The notes: generated by a model not told the origin, from the letters alone. A stretch of 64,000 nt of DNA from CAZGKW01 sp964526295 (GCA_964526295.1 CAZGKW010000007.1:1-64000); one strand, 5' to 3'; shown: positions 17,463 to 26,480, numbered from the stretch's first letter. Program-made: numbers and translations.

Positions 17463-19391
17463 ATGAGAGGACACCCCCCGATGCGGTCGAGATGGCAGAA
17501 AAGGCGAGCAGGACGGTGGATCGGGGCAGCGCTTGTCGCAGCGGCGCTGGCCGCCGGCGGCGATGACGTTCGGGCCGCATCCCCCTGGGACGCCGCCAAC
17601 GAGGACACCTGGCGGTTCCCGCCCTCGATGAAGGTCGTCGACGTCAAGGAAGCGTTCGGCGCCGTCGGCGACGGCCGGCACGACGACACGGACGCCCTCA
17701 AGCGGGCCTTCGACCAGCGAAACGCATTCGTCTACCTCCCGAACGGCACCTACCTGGTGCGGGACCGCATCCAGTACACCCAGGGCCCGAGCATCGGCCC
17801 GACCATCCAGGGGGAGAGCCGCGACGGCGTCGTCATCAAGCTGGCCGACGATGCTCCCGGCTTCGACGATCCGAAGGACCCCCGGGCGGTCGTCCGGCTG
17901 ATCCGCGACGGCAAAGTCTCGGCCGACTACTTCAAGATCAAGCTGCGGAACCTGACCATCGACGCGGGTCGGCACCGCGGGGCGATCGGCCTGATGTTCT
18001 ACGCCAACAACAACGGGCAGTGCCGCAGCGTCCGCATCGTCGGCCGGGGGGCGATCGGCCTGGACCTCTCCTATCAGCTCAACGGGCCGCTCCTGGTGAG
18101 CAACGTCGAGATCGACGGGTTCGACGTCGGCATCAAGGGCGGCTCGGGACCGTACAACTCGCAGACCCTCGAACACGTCGTCCTGAGGAACCAGCGCGAG
18201 TGGGGCGTCTACAACGACGGCGAGTGCCTCTCGATCCGCGGCTTACGCAGCACGAACACGTGCCCGGCCGTCTTCACCCGCGGCGGCAGCATGGTGCTCA
18301 TCGATTCGGAGCTGGTCGGCGGGGCGGCCAACAGCGCGGCCGTTACCTGCGCCGGGCAGCTCTTCGTCCGGGACCTGAAGACGGCCGGGTACGGCCGGGC
18401 CATCCAGAGGCACGCCTACGACCGCCGCCGGGGCCTCGGCCCGGCCGAAGGGTCGCCCGTCCCCGGCGGGACCGTCGCCGAGTGGACCAGCCACCCGCCG
18501 GCGAGCGCGTGGAGGGAGCCCGGAATTAAGTCCCTGAATCTGCCTGTCGAAGAGGCCCCCTACGTCCCGCTGGAGAAGGACTTCGACCGGTGGGTCTGCG
18601 TCGACGACTTCGGGGCCGACGGCTCGGACAAACAGGACGATACGGCCGCCGTCCGGAAGGCGTTCGATCACGCGGTCGTGACCGGCAAGTCGGTGGTCTC
18701 GTTCGCCGCGAACGGCCGCTACATCGTGAACGGCGAGCTGGTCGTCCGCGGGCCGATCGCCCGCCTCCAGGGGGCGAACTCGTACCTGACGACCGGCCGG
18801 GGCGAGGCGCTGAGAATCCGCGTCGAGGACGGCCCGCCGCCGGTGGTCGTCTTCGACCTTCTCGACCGGCCGCTGGGGCGCATCGCGATCACGATCGAGA
18901 ACGCCTCGTCCCGGACGCTGGTCGTCAACAACTTCCGCGGCGAGCTGGTCGGGTCCGGCCCGGGCAAGACCTTCCTCGAGGACGCCTGCTCGAACGTCTG
19001 GATCACCCATCCGAAGCACCGGTGCTGGGTCCGCCAGCTCAACTCCGAGCGCCGCGGCGCCCGCGACGGGGTGAACAACCACAACCAGGGCGGCACGTTG
19101 TGGGTCCTGAGCCTCAAGACCGAGGGGCAGAACCTGCTGGTCAAGACGACCGGCGGCGGACGGACCGAGGTCCTCGGCGGATGGGTCTACGTCCTGGGAA
19201 AAGAGGTCCCGACGAATCCCATGTTCCAGATCGTCGATGCGAAGGCCTCGTTCGCCGGCATCGCCCAGTGGCACTACAGGGGCATGACGTACCCCGTCCT
19301 CCTGGACGAGACGCAGGGCGGCCAGCACCGGCAGGTCACGAAGGAGTCGAACGGCGGCCGGGCCTCGTTTACACTCGTGACCTCGAAGTGA
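17463..19391 (+). CDS. Secreted tandem beta-helix (pectate-lyase superfamily / GH55-like) protein
   Basis: A 642-residue protein with an N-terminal signal segment (about 10-38). Two copies of the opening motif of Pectate_lyase_3 domains are visible: EAFGAVGDGRHDDTDALKRA (about 60-80) and DFGADGSDKQDDTAAVRKAF (about 380-400). Each is followed by a right-handed beta-helix. Two tandem helices with this motif are the layout of GH55-type beta-1,3-glucan hydrolases, but the substrate is not proven. The start lies one base after the stop of the B12 sensor gene, so the two are probably co-transcribed. Confidence 0.78.
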   Translation: MRGHPPMRSRWQKRRAGRWIGAALVAAALAAGGDDVRAASPWDAANEDTWRFPPSMKVVDVKEAFGAVGDGRHDDTDALKRAFDQRNAFVYLPNGTYLVRDRIQYTQGPSIGPTIQGESRDGVVIKLADDAPGFDDPKDPRAVVRLIRDGKVSADYFKIKLRNLTIDAGRHRGAIGLMFYANNNGQCRSVRIVGRGAIGLDLSYQLNGPLLVSNVEIDGFDVGIKGGSGPYNSQTLEHVVLRNQREWGVYNDGECLSIRGLRSTNTCPAVFTRGGSMVLIDSELVGGAANSAAVTCAGQLFVRDLKTAGYGRAIQRHAYDRRRGLGPAEGSPVPGGTVAEWTSHPPASAWREPGIKSLNLPVEEAPYVPLEKDFDRWVCVDDFGADGSDKQDDTAAVRKAFDHAVVTGKSVVSFAANGRYIVNGELVVRGPIARLQGANSYLTTGRGEALRIRVEDGPPPVVVFDLLDRPLGRIAITIENASSRTLVVNNFRGELVGSGPGKTFLEDACSNVWITHPKHRCWVRQLNSERRGARDGVNNHNQGGTLWVLSLKTEGQNLLVKTTGGGRTEVLGGWVYVLGKEVPTNPMFQIVDAKASFAGIAQWHYRGMTYPVLLDETQGGQHRQVTKESNGGRASFTLVTSK

Positions 19392-19449
19392 GGGCGACCC
19401 GGCGGCGGGGGGCGGCCGGCACGGGACCGATGGGCGGAAAGGGACACCC

Positions 19450-20394
19450 GTGACGAACTTTCTGGGCCTCGAACCCCCAGATGAGGGCGGCCCGGCGGCG
19501 GCGCGGTTCGCCGTCCTGCCCGTCCCATACGAGGCGACGGTCACGTACGAGCGCGGCACGGCCGACGGGCCCGCCGCCATCCTGCGGGCGTCCGAGCAGG
19601 TCGAGTTGTACGACGAAGAGCTGGGCGTCGAGTTTCCCCGGGGGGGCGTCGCCACGCTGCCGCCGGTGAGCTTCGCCGAGCCCGGCCCCGCCCCCGAAAA
19701 AGACACTAAGTGTCTTTTCCTCCGAAGGAGCCCGGCGGGTGCTCCGCAGAAAAGACACTTAGTGTCTTTTTCGGGGGGTTTGCGGCGGGTCCGGGAGGCG
19801 GCGCTGCCCCTGATGGAGGCGGGGCAATTCGTCCTGGCCCTCGGCGGCGAGCACAGCATCACCGTCCCGCTCGTCGAGGCGGCTGCCGAGGCCTTCGGCC
19901 CCTTGAGCGTCCTCCAGATCGACGCCCACGCCGACCTCCGCGACACGTACGACGACACGCCGCACTCGCACGCCTGCGTTATGCGGCGGGTCCTGGAGGT
20001 GACGGACCGCATGTGCCAGGTGGGCGTCCGGAGCTACTCGAAGGAGGAGGCGGACGCGTGCCCCGAGGCGATCGGGCGGCTCATCACGCCGGCCATGATT
20101 CGCCGGGACCCGGACTGGATCGACCGGGCCCTCGACCTGCTCACCGGGCGGGTCTACGTGACGGTGGACATGGACGGGCTGGACCCGTCTCTCGCCCCGG
20201 GCGTCGGGACGCCCGAGCCGGGGGGCCTTTCGTGGGAGGAGGTGACGGGGCTGCTCAGGCGCGTCGCGAGCGACCGGGAGGTCGTGGCGGCCGACGTGGT
20301 GGAGGTCCGGCCCATCCCGCCGCACCACGTGACGGAGTTCGTCGCGGCTCGCCTGGCGGCGAAGCTGATCGCCTACACCGAAGCGAGGCGGTAA
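19450..20394 (+). CDS. speB: Agmatinase with an in-frame palindromic insertion
   Basis: A 314-residue ureohydrolase converting agmatine to putrescine and urea. The manganese motifs are intact: GGEHSIT, IDAHADLRDTY and TVDMDGLDPSLAPGVGTPEP. Residues about 82-110 are encoded by an inserted 87-bp inverted repeat that adds 29 codons with no stop. The extra segment (KDTKCLFL...QKRHLVSF) lies between the N-terminal part and the first metal motif, probably in a surface loop. Without it the length is typical of agmatinases. Pyruvoyl arginine decarboxylase lies about 1.3 kb away on the other strand. Confidence 0.88.
   Translation: MTNFLGLEPPDEGGPAAARFAVLPVPYEATVTYERGTADGPAAILRASEQVELYDEELGVEFPRGGVATLPPVSFAEPGPAPEKDTKCLFLRRSPAGAPQKRHLVSFSGGLRRVREAALPLMEAGQFVLALGGEHSITVPLVEAAAEAFGPLSVLQIDAHADLRDTYDDTPHSHACVMRRVLEVTDRMCQVGVRSYSKEEADACPEAIGRLITPAMIRRDPDWIDRALDLLTGRVYVTVDMDGLDPSLAPGVGTPEPGGLSWEEVTGLLRRVASDREVVAADVVEVRPIPPHHVTEFVAARLAAKLIAYTEARR
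19691..19777. repeat. 87-bp inverted-repeat element inside speB
   Basis: Two perfect 28-bp inverted arms (19691-19718 and 19750-19777), each containing a near-palindrome AAAAGACACTTAGTGTCTTT, flank a 31-bp centre with GCTCC/GGAGC. The total of 87 bp is a multiple of three, so the gene stays open. It is AT-rich against its surroundings. This looks like a small mobile or REP/MITE-like palindromic element that landed in a coding region. Confidence 0.85.
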
Positions 20395-20518
20395 CATGGC
20401 ATAGGCGAGGTGCGGGGACCCGCCCCGCAGAACTCCTGGGCGCTGCCAAAGCCCACGGGTGGCGCCCCGTGGGCTGCCGTGCCGAATGCGGTCGGTGAGG
20501 ATGTCCCCCTCGCCCCGC

Positions 20519-20541
20519 CCCTCTCCCGCCAAGTGAGAGGG
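20519..20541. terminator. Hairpin between convergent genes (CCCTCTC/GAGAGGG)
   Basis: CCCTCTC (20519-20525) pairs with GAGAGGG (20535-20541). It lies between the agmatinase and the deoxyhypusine-synthase-like gene, which converge here. Similar CCCTCTCCC-type inverted repeats occur near 26443 and 56385, so it is also a dispersed repeat. Confidence 0.5.
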
Positions 20542-20559
20542 AGGTGATGGGACAGCTTT

Positions 20560-21699
20560 TCAGCGGCTTCTCTTCGGCCCCTCCTTCGCCGCCTTCATGC
20601 TCACCAGCATGTCCCCGTCCCACTCGAACCGGAGCCGCGGCCGGGCCGGGGCCGGGTACCGGTCGAAGGCGTAGCCGGCCAGCAGCGGCAGCGAGACGCT
20701 GGGCTCGACCCAGGCCATGGCGAAACGGGCCTGGCGGTCGATCTTGCCCCACGACTGGGCCTCCCCCAGCGTCGAGCTCGACAGCCCCCCGTCCTGCGTC
20801 ACCGCCGTCGTCACCTGGATGGCGTAGTCGTGGCCCCGCTCCTGGTTGAAGATGTAGGCCATGACGATCGAATCGTTGATGTAGTTCTTCGGGACGCCCC
20901 CGGCGACGTAGATGGCGGCGGTCTTCCTGCTCGCCAGGACGATCTGGACCAGCTCGTAGTTGTCGCGGATGGCGTCGATGGCGATCCCTGGGCGGCCCTC
21001 CTCCCGGCAGCGGTGGTAGTGGTGCGTCAGGCCGATGCCGATCGACGAATCGTTCAGGGCCGGCGAGAACATCGGCACGCCGAGCCGGTGGCACTGGCCG
21101 ACGATCGAGTCCGGGTCGTCCAGGTGCGAGCCGAGGAAGTCGAGGTAGGCCCGGCTGGAGGTGTTGCCCGGCTCCAGCTCGTCGGCCACCCGGCCGCACC
21201 ACGTGTCGGTCTCCCAGAACTTCTCCTCGTCGACATAGGTGTCGTAGATGCGGTCGATCCGAAGGTCGCGCAGCTCGACGTCGTCGGCCTCGGGCGTCCC
21301 GCGCCAGTGGCGGAAGCCCCGGGCCTGGTAGACGTCCTGGTAGAAGATGGCGCCGGTCGAGACGACGACGTCGACGTAGCCGCCGACCACGAGGTCTCGG
21401 ATGACGCGCCTCAGGCCCGCAGCGATCAGCGGCCCGGCGAGGCCCAGGAAGACCGTCGGGCGGTCGGCGTCCTCGTACATCGCCGAGAGGACCCGGGCGC
21501 ACGTCCCGACGTTGCGGGCCTGGATCGACATGCCGGCCATCCCGTCGACGAGGTCGGCGACCGTCATGCCGGGCCGGACGTGGGCGGCCTCGACGGGCCG
21601 GGACAGGATGCGGCGCTTCCGCCGCCGCTGGGCCGGGGGAAGGGGGCCGTAGGGGCCGGCCTCGGCGCCGGATTTCTTGCCGCTGCGCTTGCGTGCCAT
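20560..21699 (-). CDS. Deoxyhypusine synthase-like protein
   Basis: A 379-residue member of the deoxyhypusine synthase family, a fold that transfers the aminobutyl group of spermidine in an NAD-dependent reaction. Visible motifs are GLAGPLIAAGLR, the NAD-site region NDSSIGIG, GGVPKNYI with Lys271 matching the catalytic lysine position, and EAQSWGKID. Bacteria lack eIF5A, so the substrate is probably a small amine, for example homospermidine synthesis (inference). The ATG has GAGGGAGG upstream. It follows the arginine decarboxylase gene by 17 nt, supporting a polyamine role. Confidence 0.82.
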   Translation of the reverse strand: MARKRSGKKSGAEAGPYGPLPPAQRRRKRRILSRPVEAAHVRPGMTVADLVDGMAGMSIQARNVGTCARVLSAMYEDADRPTVFLGLAGPLIAAGLRRVIRDLVVGGYVDVVVSTGAIFYQDVYQARGFRHWRGTPEADDVELRDLRIDRIYDTYVDEEKFWETDTWCGRVADELEPGNTSSRAYLDFLGSHLDDPDSIVGQCHRLGVPMFSPALNDSSIGIGLTHHYHRCREEGRPGIAIDAIRDNYELVQIVLASRKTAAIYVAGGVPKNYINDSIVMAYIFNQERGHDYAIQVTTAVTQDGGLSSSTLGEAQSWGKIDRQARFAMAWVEPSVSLPLLAGYAFDRYPAPARPRLRFEWDGDMLVSMKAAKEGPKRSR

Positions 21700-21716
21700 G
21701 GGGCGGCCTCCCTCGA

Positions 21717-22274
21717 TCAGAGCAAGAACACGGCGGCGGCGATGGCGGTGGTCCATCGGCCGGTCGGATCGCCCTTGGCCGTCTGGACGCACGCCCGGGT
21801 CCGTACGATCTTGCCCGACATGCGATAGACTTCCTTGCGTTCGTCGTAGGCCTTCTCGGGGTCGAACTCGATGCCGAGGGTCGTGGCGAGCATGGTGGCG
21901 GCCATGTCCTCGACGAGGTCGGCGATCCGCCGCCGCTGCATGCCGAAACCGTGGTGCTCGCTGATGTAACCGTACTGGCTCCCCTCGGCGGGCTGGGCCA
22001 GGCCGAGGCCGGCCCCGATGAGCCGCGAGGGCTCGTCCGTGGCCGCCTCCGCCAGGACGAGGAACGTGATCTGCCCCGGCTGGAGCTGCATCAGGCCGCG
22101 GCCCTTGGGGATGACGCGGCAGCCGGGGGGGAGGATGCTCGAGACGCGGACCAGGTTGCACTTCTCGATGCCGGCCTTTCGGAGGGCGAGCTCGAAGCTC
22201 TGGAGCCGGTTGCGGTGCCGGCCCACGCCTTGGGTGAAGAAGACCCGTCGAGGAACGAGAGGCTGTCGCTGCAT
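21717..22274 (-). CDS. Pyruvoyl-dependent arginine decarboxylase
   Basis: A 185-residue proenzyme of the PvlArgDC/PdaD family, which decarboxylates arginine to agmatine. The self-cleavage site is visible as LVRVSSILPPG; cleavage between Ser45 and Ser46 would create the pyruvoyl cofactor from Ser46. QLQPGQITFLVLAE and GIEFDPEKAYDERKEVY follow, as in the family. First gene of a two-gene leftward unit with the deoxyhypusine-synthase-like gene. Together with the nearby agmatinase it gives arginine to agmatine to putrescine. Confidence 0.88.
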   Translation of the reverse strand: MQRQPLVPRRVFFTQGVGRHRNRLQSFELALRKAGIEKCNLVRVSSILPPGCRVIPKGRGLMQLQPGQITFLVLAEAATDEPSRLIGAGLGLAQPAEGSQYGYISEHHGFGMQRRRIADLVEDMAATMLATTLGIEFDPEKAYDERKEVYRMSGKIVRTRACVQTAKGDPTGRWTTAIAAAVFLL

Positions 22275-22653
22275 CGTTTCGCCCTCCGAATCATCTGAGA
22301 GGAAGGGGTTCGGCGCCGCCCCCGGCCGGGCTGGCGGTCCCCTGGAGATCGGCTGGGATGGCCGATGAGCGGGCCTTTGTAGCATCCGGGCGGGCCGGGA
22401 GCAAGCGCCGACTTGCCGCGGCCCGAGGGACAGCCCGGCCGGTCTCCCGCGAGGCGGCCCGCCGGTCTCGCCGGCCGGCCTTAGAAGACGCCCCCACCGC
22501 CGGGCAGGAGAAACTTCCACCGCGACGCGGGCCGCCACCCGATTCACGCCGTCCCGGCGCGGCCCTATCATGAATGAACGGATGGGGCCCCGCGGCCGGC
22601 AGCGTGTGTCGATCCGCTGCCGACCCGGCCCAAGACAGGCGGGAGGCCGATCG
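22275..22653. other. Divergent intergenic region
   Basis: A 379-nt gap between the leftward decarboxylase and the rightward rhodanese gene. No gene is supported; short frames here lack sensible composition. It contains the predicted promoter of the rhodanese gene near its right end. Confidence 0.5.
22543..22571 (+). promoter_or_regulatory. Putative promoter of the rhodanese gene
   Basis: TTCACG (22543-22548) and TATCAT (22566-22571) are 17 bp apart. The -10 matches five of six consensus bases; the -35 is weaker. It sits about 80 nt before the start codon. Confidence 0.4.
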
Positions 22654-22980
22654 ATGAAGACCATCACGAGAGACGAGCTGAAGCGGAAGATCGAGGAGAA
22701 CGGCGACTTCGCCCTGGTCGAGGTGCTGGACAAGAAATATTTCGACAAATACCACCTTCCGGGCGCCATCAACGTGCCCGCCGACGAGCACTTCGAGGAG
22801 GCCATCCAGGAGGCCGTGCCGGACAAGGACACCCCGGTGGTCGTCTACTGCCTGAACACGCAGTGCTCGGCCTCGCCGCGGGCCGCCCGGCAGCTCGACC
22901 ACCTCGGCTACGCAGAGGTCTACGACTACGAGGCCGGCAAGGAGGACTGGAAGGAGGCCGGCCTGCCGACCGAGTCCTGA
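22654..22980 (+). CDS. Single-domain rhodanese-like protein
   Basis: A 108-residue protein that is one rhodanese domain. Motifs are HLPGAINVP (about 34-42) and VVYCLNTQC, with Cys66 as the likely persulfide-forming cysteine and a second cysteine at 71. The domain moves sulfane sulfur or acts as a redox switch. No signal peptide, so cytoplasmic. The ATG is chosen because GGGAGG precedes it; the frame continues 84 nt upstream to 22570 without such a site. Confidence 0.88.
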   Translation: MKTITRDELKRKIEENGDFALVEVLDKKYFDKYHLPGAINVPADEHFEEAIQEAVPDKDTPVVVYCLNTQCSASPRAARQLDHLGYAEVYDYEAGKEDWKEAGLPTES

Positions 22981-23056
22981 GCACAGGCATCGCACCATCG
23001 TCACCCTGACGCCGACGCCCGGCGCTATTGGTATGCCGGTGGTTGGCCCGAGGCGC

Positions 23057-23085
23057 TTGGCACCGACGCCGGGCCTGCCTATACT
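23057..23085 (+). promoter_or_regulatory. Sigma-70-type promoter of the PQQ-like gene
   Basis: TTGGCA (23057-23062), 17-bp spacer and TATACT (23080-23085) match the housekeeping consensus at five of six bases each. It lies about 70 nt before the start of the secreted PQQ-like protein. Confidence 0.6.
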
Positions 23086-23157
23086 TGCTTCGTAGTCCGT
23101 CCCGCGCGTCGTGTCGGGGCCGGACGCAAGGGGGAACGCTCCGGGAAAGGAACGGCG

Positions 23158-24417
23158 ATGGTGCACGTGCGCGGTATGCGGAACTGGGTGAGCGGCATCG
23201 GCCTGGCCGGGGCGGCCTTGGCGGCGCTGGCGGCGACCGCGGCGGCCGACTGGCCGAAGTACCTCGGCCCGAACGGAAGCGGCGTCGTCACCGATGCCAA
23301 GGTCGCCAAGGCGTGGCCCGACGGCGGGCCGCCCGTCTTCTGGGAGACGGACGTCGGGCCGGGTTTCGGCGGCGCGGCCGTCGTCGACGGTAAGGTCTAT
23401 CTGCTCGACCGGGTGGGTGAGGAGGGCGACAAGCTCCGCGTCCTCGACCTCGCCTCCGGGCGCGAGCTGTGGGCGTCCTTTTACGAGGCCCCCGGCAAGG
23501 TCGGCCACCACGGTTCCCGCTCGACGCCGACCGTCGACGCCGGCCGCGTCTACACCGTCGGCCCGTTCGGCCACCTCTACTGCTTCGACACGCGGACTCG
23601 CCGGCCCGCCTGGCACGTGGACTTGGCGAAGGACCTCGGCGCGAAGCGGGGGGGGTGGGCGTTCGCCCAGTCGCCGCTTGTCCACGGCGGCCGCGTCATC
23701 GTCTCGATCAAGAGCGCCTCGTGCGGCGCCGCGGCGTTCGACAAGGCGACCGGCCGGCTCCTGTGGAAGTCCGACCGGATCGGCGGGGCCGACTGCTACA
23801 CGTCGCCCGCCATCGCCACCGTCGCGGGCGTCGAGCAGGTCCTCGTCCTCCAGAAAGGGGCGCTCGCCGGGCTCGATCCGGCCGACGGGCGAATCCTCTG
23901 GAAGTACGAGGGCTACGCGGGCAAGCGGCCCATCCCGAACCCGGTCGTCGTCGGCGAGGACCGCATCTTCATCACCTCGGGCTACGGGGCGGGCTGCGCG
24001 ATGGTCCGCCTCGAGCGCGCGGCGGCGGGCTTCGCCGTCAAGGAACTCTTCAACGACAAACGCAGCGGCTCGAAGACCTCGCCCGCCCTCTACGCCGACG
24101 GGCACATCTACTCGAACACCGAGACCGGCGACGGGCTCCAGTGCATGACGGCCGACGGCGAGGTCAAGTGGCGGACCGGCCGAAGCCCGAGCTTCCACCT
24201 CGGCAGCCTCATCCTGGCCGACGGGGTCCTGTTCGTCATGGACGGCAAGGGCGGTGTGCTGCACATGGTCGAGGCATCGCCCGAGGGCTACAAGGAGTTC
24301 GGCAGGGCCGACGTCCTCGACGGCAAGACGACGTGGGGGCCGCTCGCCCTTGCCGACGGCAAGCTCCTCGTCCGCGACACATCGACGATGAAGTGCCTCG
24401 ACGTCGCCGCGAAGTAA
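23158..24417 (+). CDS. Secreted PQQ-like beta-propeller protein
   Basis: A 419-residue protein with a signal peptide ending near AATAAAD, then PQQ-like beta-propeller repeats. Blade motifs include DWPKYLGPNGSGV at the mature N-terminus, VYLLDRVG, LWKSDRIGG, ILWKYEGY and GLQCMTADGEVKWRTG. Proteins of this type are abundant in planctomycetes and mostly of unknown function; many do not bind PQQ. Probably periplasmic. It has its own promoter and is followed by an Fe-S aldo/keto reductase gene after 90 nt. Confidence 0.85.
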   Translation: MVHVRGMRNWVSGIGLAGAALAALAATAAADWPKYLGPNGSGVVTDAKVAKAWPDGGPPVFWETDVGPGFGGAAVVDGKVYLLDRVGEEGDKLRVLDLASGRELWASFYEAPGKVGHHGSRSTPTVDAGRVYTVGPFGHLYCFDTRTRRPAWHVDLAKDLGAKRGGWAFAQSPLVHGGRVIVSIKSASCGAAAFDKATGRLLWKSDRIGGADCYTSPAIATVAGVEQVLVLQKGALAGLDPADGRILWKYEGYAGKRPIPNPVVVGEDRIFITSGYGAGCAMVRLERAAAGFAVKELFNDKRSGSKTSPALYADGHIYSNTETGDGLQCMTADGEVKWRTGRSPSFHLGSLILADGVLFVMDGKGGVLHMVEASPEGYKEFGRADVLDGKTTWGPLALADGKLLVRDTSTMKCLDVAAK

Positions 24418-24507
24418 GCCCGCGTACCCGATGCGGCGGCCCGCGGCGTGGTCATGGCCGGGCCGTGCCGCCGGCCGCAAGCCCACAAGACCCGGAAGGA
24501 GGTCGGC

Positions 24508-25653
24508 GTGGAGTATACGCAGCTTGGCAGGACCGGTGTTCGCGTCTCGCGGCTCGGGTTCGGGGCCATGCGGCTGCCGATGGTCCAGGTCGGAGACGAG
24601 CAGTACGTCGACATGGACCGGGCGGTCGAGGCGTTCCATCGGGCGTTCGAGCTGGGCGTCACCTACGTCGACACGGCGTTCCTCTATTGCTCGCAGCAGA
24701 GCGAGTTCGCCGTCGGCCGGGCCCTCCGGGGGCGGCGCGACCAAGTGGTCCTGACGACCAAGGCGACGAAGCAGCGGATGGCCCGCCAGGGCGACCTCCG
24801 ACGGATGCTCGACCACCAGCTCCAGCGGCTCGAGGTCGACTACCTCGACTTCTACCTGTTCCACGGGATCGGCCTGGAGAACTTCCACGAGTTCGACCGC
24901 AAAGGCGGGTGGCTCGCCGACATGATGCGGGCCCGAGACGAGGGCCTCGTCCGCCACGTGGGCTTTTCGTTCCACGACAAGCCTGAGGGCCTCGTGAGGC
25001 TCGTCGACCTCGGACACTTCGAGATGCTGACCTGCCAGTACAACTATCTCGACCGTAAGAACGCCGAGGCGATGGCCTACGCCAGGGAGAGGGGCCTCGG
25101 CGTCGTCGTGATGGGCCCGGTGGGCGGGGGACGCCTGGCCGGCCTGCCGGGGTTCCTCTCCGGCGCCGCCGGGCTCGACACCTCCCATGCCGCCCAGCTC
25201 GCCCTGCGGTTCGTCCTGGCGAACCCGAACGTCGACGTGGCCCTCTCGGGGATGGGCAGCCGCGAGATGGTCGAGGAGAACGTGGCGGCGGTGGAGGCCG
25301 GGCCGCTCTCGGAGGATGAGCACGAGGCCCTCGCCCGGCTCCTCGAGGAGACGCGCCAGCTCGCCGACCTCTACTGTACCGGCTGCGGCTACTGCATGCC
25401 GTGTCCCCAGGGGGTGGACATCCCCGGCCGATTCGCGGCGATGAACGCCTTCAAGGTCTACCGGATGGAGGACCACGCCCGCCGGAGCTACGCGAACGTC
25501 CGCCGCCGGGAGGCGAAGAGCGAAGGGCAGGGCACGTGCATCGAGTGCCGCGAGTGCGAGGCCAAGTGCACCCAGGAGATCGCGATCGTCGACCAGCTCC
25601 GCGAGACCGATGCCGCCCTGGCCGAGCCGGCCGCCGCCGCCGCGGCGACGTAG
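24508..25653 (+). CDS. Aldo/keto reductase with C-terminal Fe-S domain
   Basis: A 381-residue aldo/keto reductase. The barrel has LGRTGVRVSRLGFGAMRLP, YVDTAFLYCSQQSE and LTTKAT (catalytic Asp, Tyr, Lys). The C-terminus carries two Cys clusters, CTGCGYCMPCPQGV (about 290-303) and CIECRECEAKC (about 345-355), typical of the ferredoxin-like extension of this subgroup. The Fe-S domain suggests electron exchange with ferredoxin. The GTG start is preceded by GGAAGGAGG. Substrate unknown. Confidence 0.88.
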   Translation: MEYTQLGRTGVRVSRLGFGAMRLPMVQVGDEQYVDMDRAVEAFHRAFELGVTYVDTAFLYCSQQSEFAVGRALRGRRDQVVLTTKATKQRMARQGDLRRMLDHQLQRLEVDYLDFYLFHGIGLENFHEFDRKGGWLADMMRARDEGLVRHVGFSFHDKPEGLVRLVDLGHFEMLTCQYNYLDRKNAEAMAYARERGLGVVVMGPVGGGRLAGLPGFLSGAAGLDTSHAAQLALRFVLANPNVDVALSGMGSREMVEENVAAVEAGPLSEDEHEALARLLEETRQLADLYCTGCGYCMPCPQGVDIPGRFAAMNAFKVYRMEDHARRSYANVRRREAKSEGQGTCIECRECEAKCTQEIAIVDQLRETDAALAEPAAAAAAT

Positions 25654-25687
25654 GCCGACTTGATACCGTGCGAGGGCCTGCCGGGCG

Positions 25688-26401
25688 TCACCACATGGCC
25701 TCCGACAGCTCCCCGTGGCGGTCGATCCAGAGGGACGTCTTGTCGGCATCGAGGGCCTTGATCGTCCGGGCGATCGCGCTGCCCGATTCCTCCGGCGCGA
25801 GTGTCGCGTTCGGACCGCCCATGTCCGTCCGCACCCATCCCGGCGAGAGGGCCACCACCGTGATCCCGTCGTCCTTCAGGGCAAAGGCGAGCTGGCGGGT
25901 GATCATGTTCAGGGCCGCCTTGCTCGTCCGGTAATGGACCATGTCGGGGCCCTTGATGCCCTTCAGGGACCCGGCCCCGGACGAGACGTTGACGATGCGC
26001 GGACGGTCGGATTTCCGAAGGAGCGGCAGCATCGCCCGGGCGACGCGAAGCGGTCCCAGGGCGTTCGTCTCGAACGTCCGCCGCATCTGGTCGAAGTTGA
26101 TCTCCAGCGGCGAGGCCGGCTCGACCTTCGGGTTGATCCCGGCGTTGTTGAGGAGGGCGTCCAGCCGGTCCACCTTGGCGGCTACTTCCTTCGCGGCGGC
26201 CGAGGCCGACTCGTCCGAATCGACGTCCAGTTCGACGACGTGGACCGTCTCGGGGTGGTCATCGCGGAGGGCCTTGAGATCGCCGGCGTCGTCCGGCCAC
26301 CGGCACGCCGCCACGACCGTGTCGCCGGCGGCCACCAGGGCCCGGGCGACCTCCAGGCCGATGCCGCGGTTTGCTCCCGTCACGAGGACAATCTCCGGCA
26401 C
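25688..26401 (-). CDS. Short-chain dehydrogenase/reductase
   Basis: A 237-residue classical SDR. The nucleotide-binding motif is TGANRGIG near residue 8, the structural motif is NNAG, the catalytic serine is in IVNVSSGAGS, and the catalytic YxxxK is in YRTSKAA. LSPGWVRTDMGG follows, as in the carbonyl reductase-like subgroup. The GTG start is chosen because an AAAGGGG site lies just upstream; the frame continues further but with poor composition. Substrate unknown. Confidence 0.88.
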   Translation of the reverse strand: MPEIVLVTGANRGIGLEVARALVAAGDTVVAACRWPDDAGDLKALRDDHPETVHVVELDVDSDESASAAAKEVAAKVDRLDALLNNAGINPKVEPASPLEINFDQMRRTFETNALGPLRVARAMLPLLRKSDRPRIVNVSSGAGSLKGIKGPDMVHYRTSKAALNMITRQLAFALKDDGITVVALSPGWVRTDMGGPNATLAPEESGSAIARTIKALDADKTSLWIDRHGELSEAMW

Positions 26402-26442
26402 GGATGGCCCCTTTCGTCGGTTAAGAGGCTGTTTCATCGCTT

Positions 26443-26480
26443 CCCTCTCCCCCTCGCGGGAAAGGGGCGGGGGGAGGGGG
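26443..26480. repeat. Imperfect CCCTCTCCCC inverted repeat
   Basis: CCCTCTCCCCCTCGCGGG followed by AAAGGGGCGGGGGGAGGGGG can fold imperfectly. It resembles the elements at 20519 and 56385. It lies in the 241-nt divergent gap between the SDR and PQQ-like genes. Confidence 0.4.
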
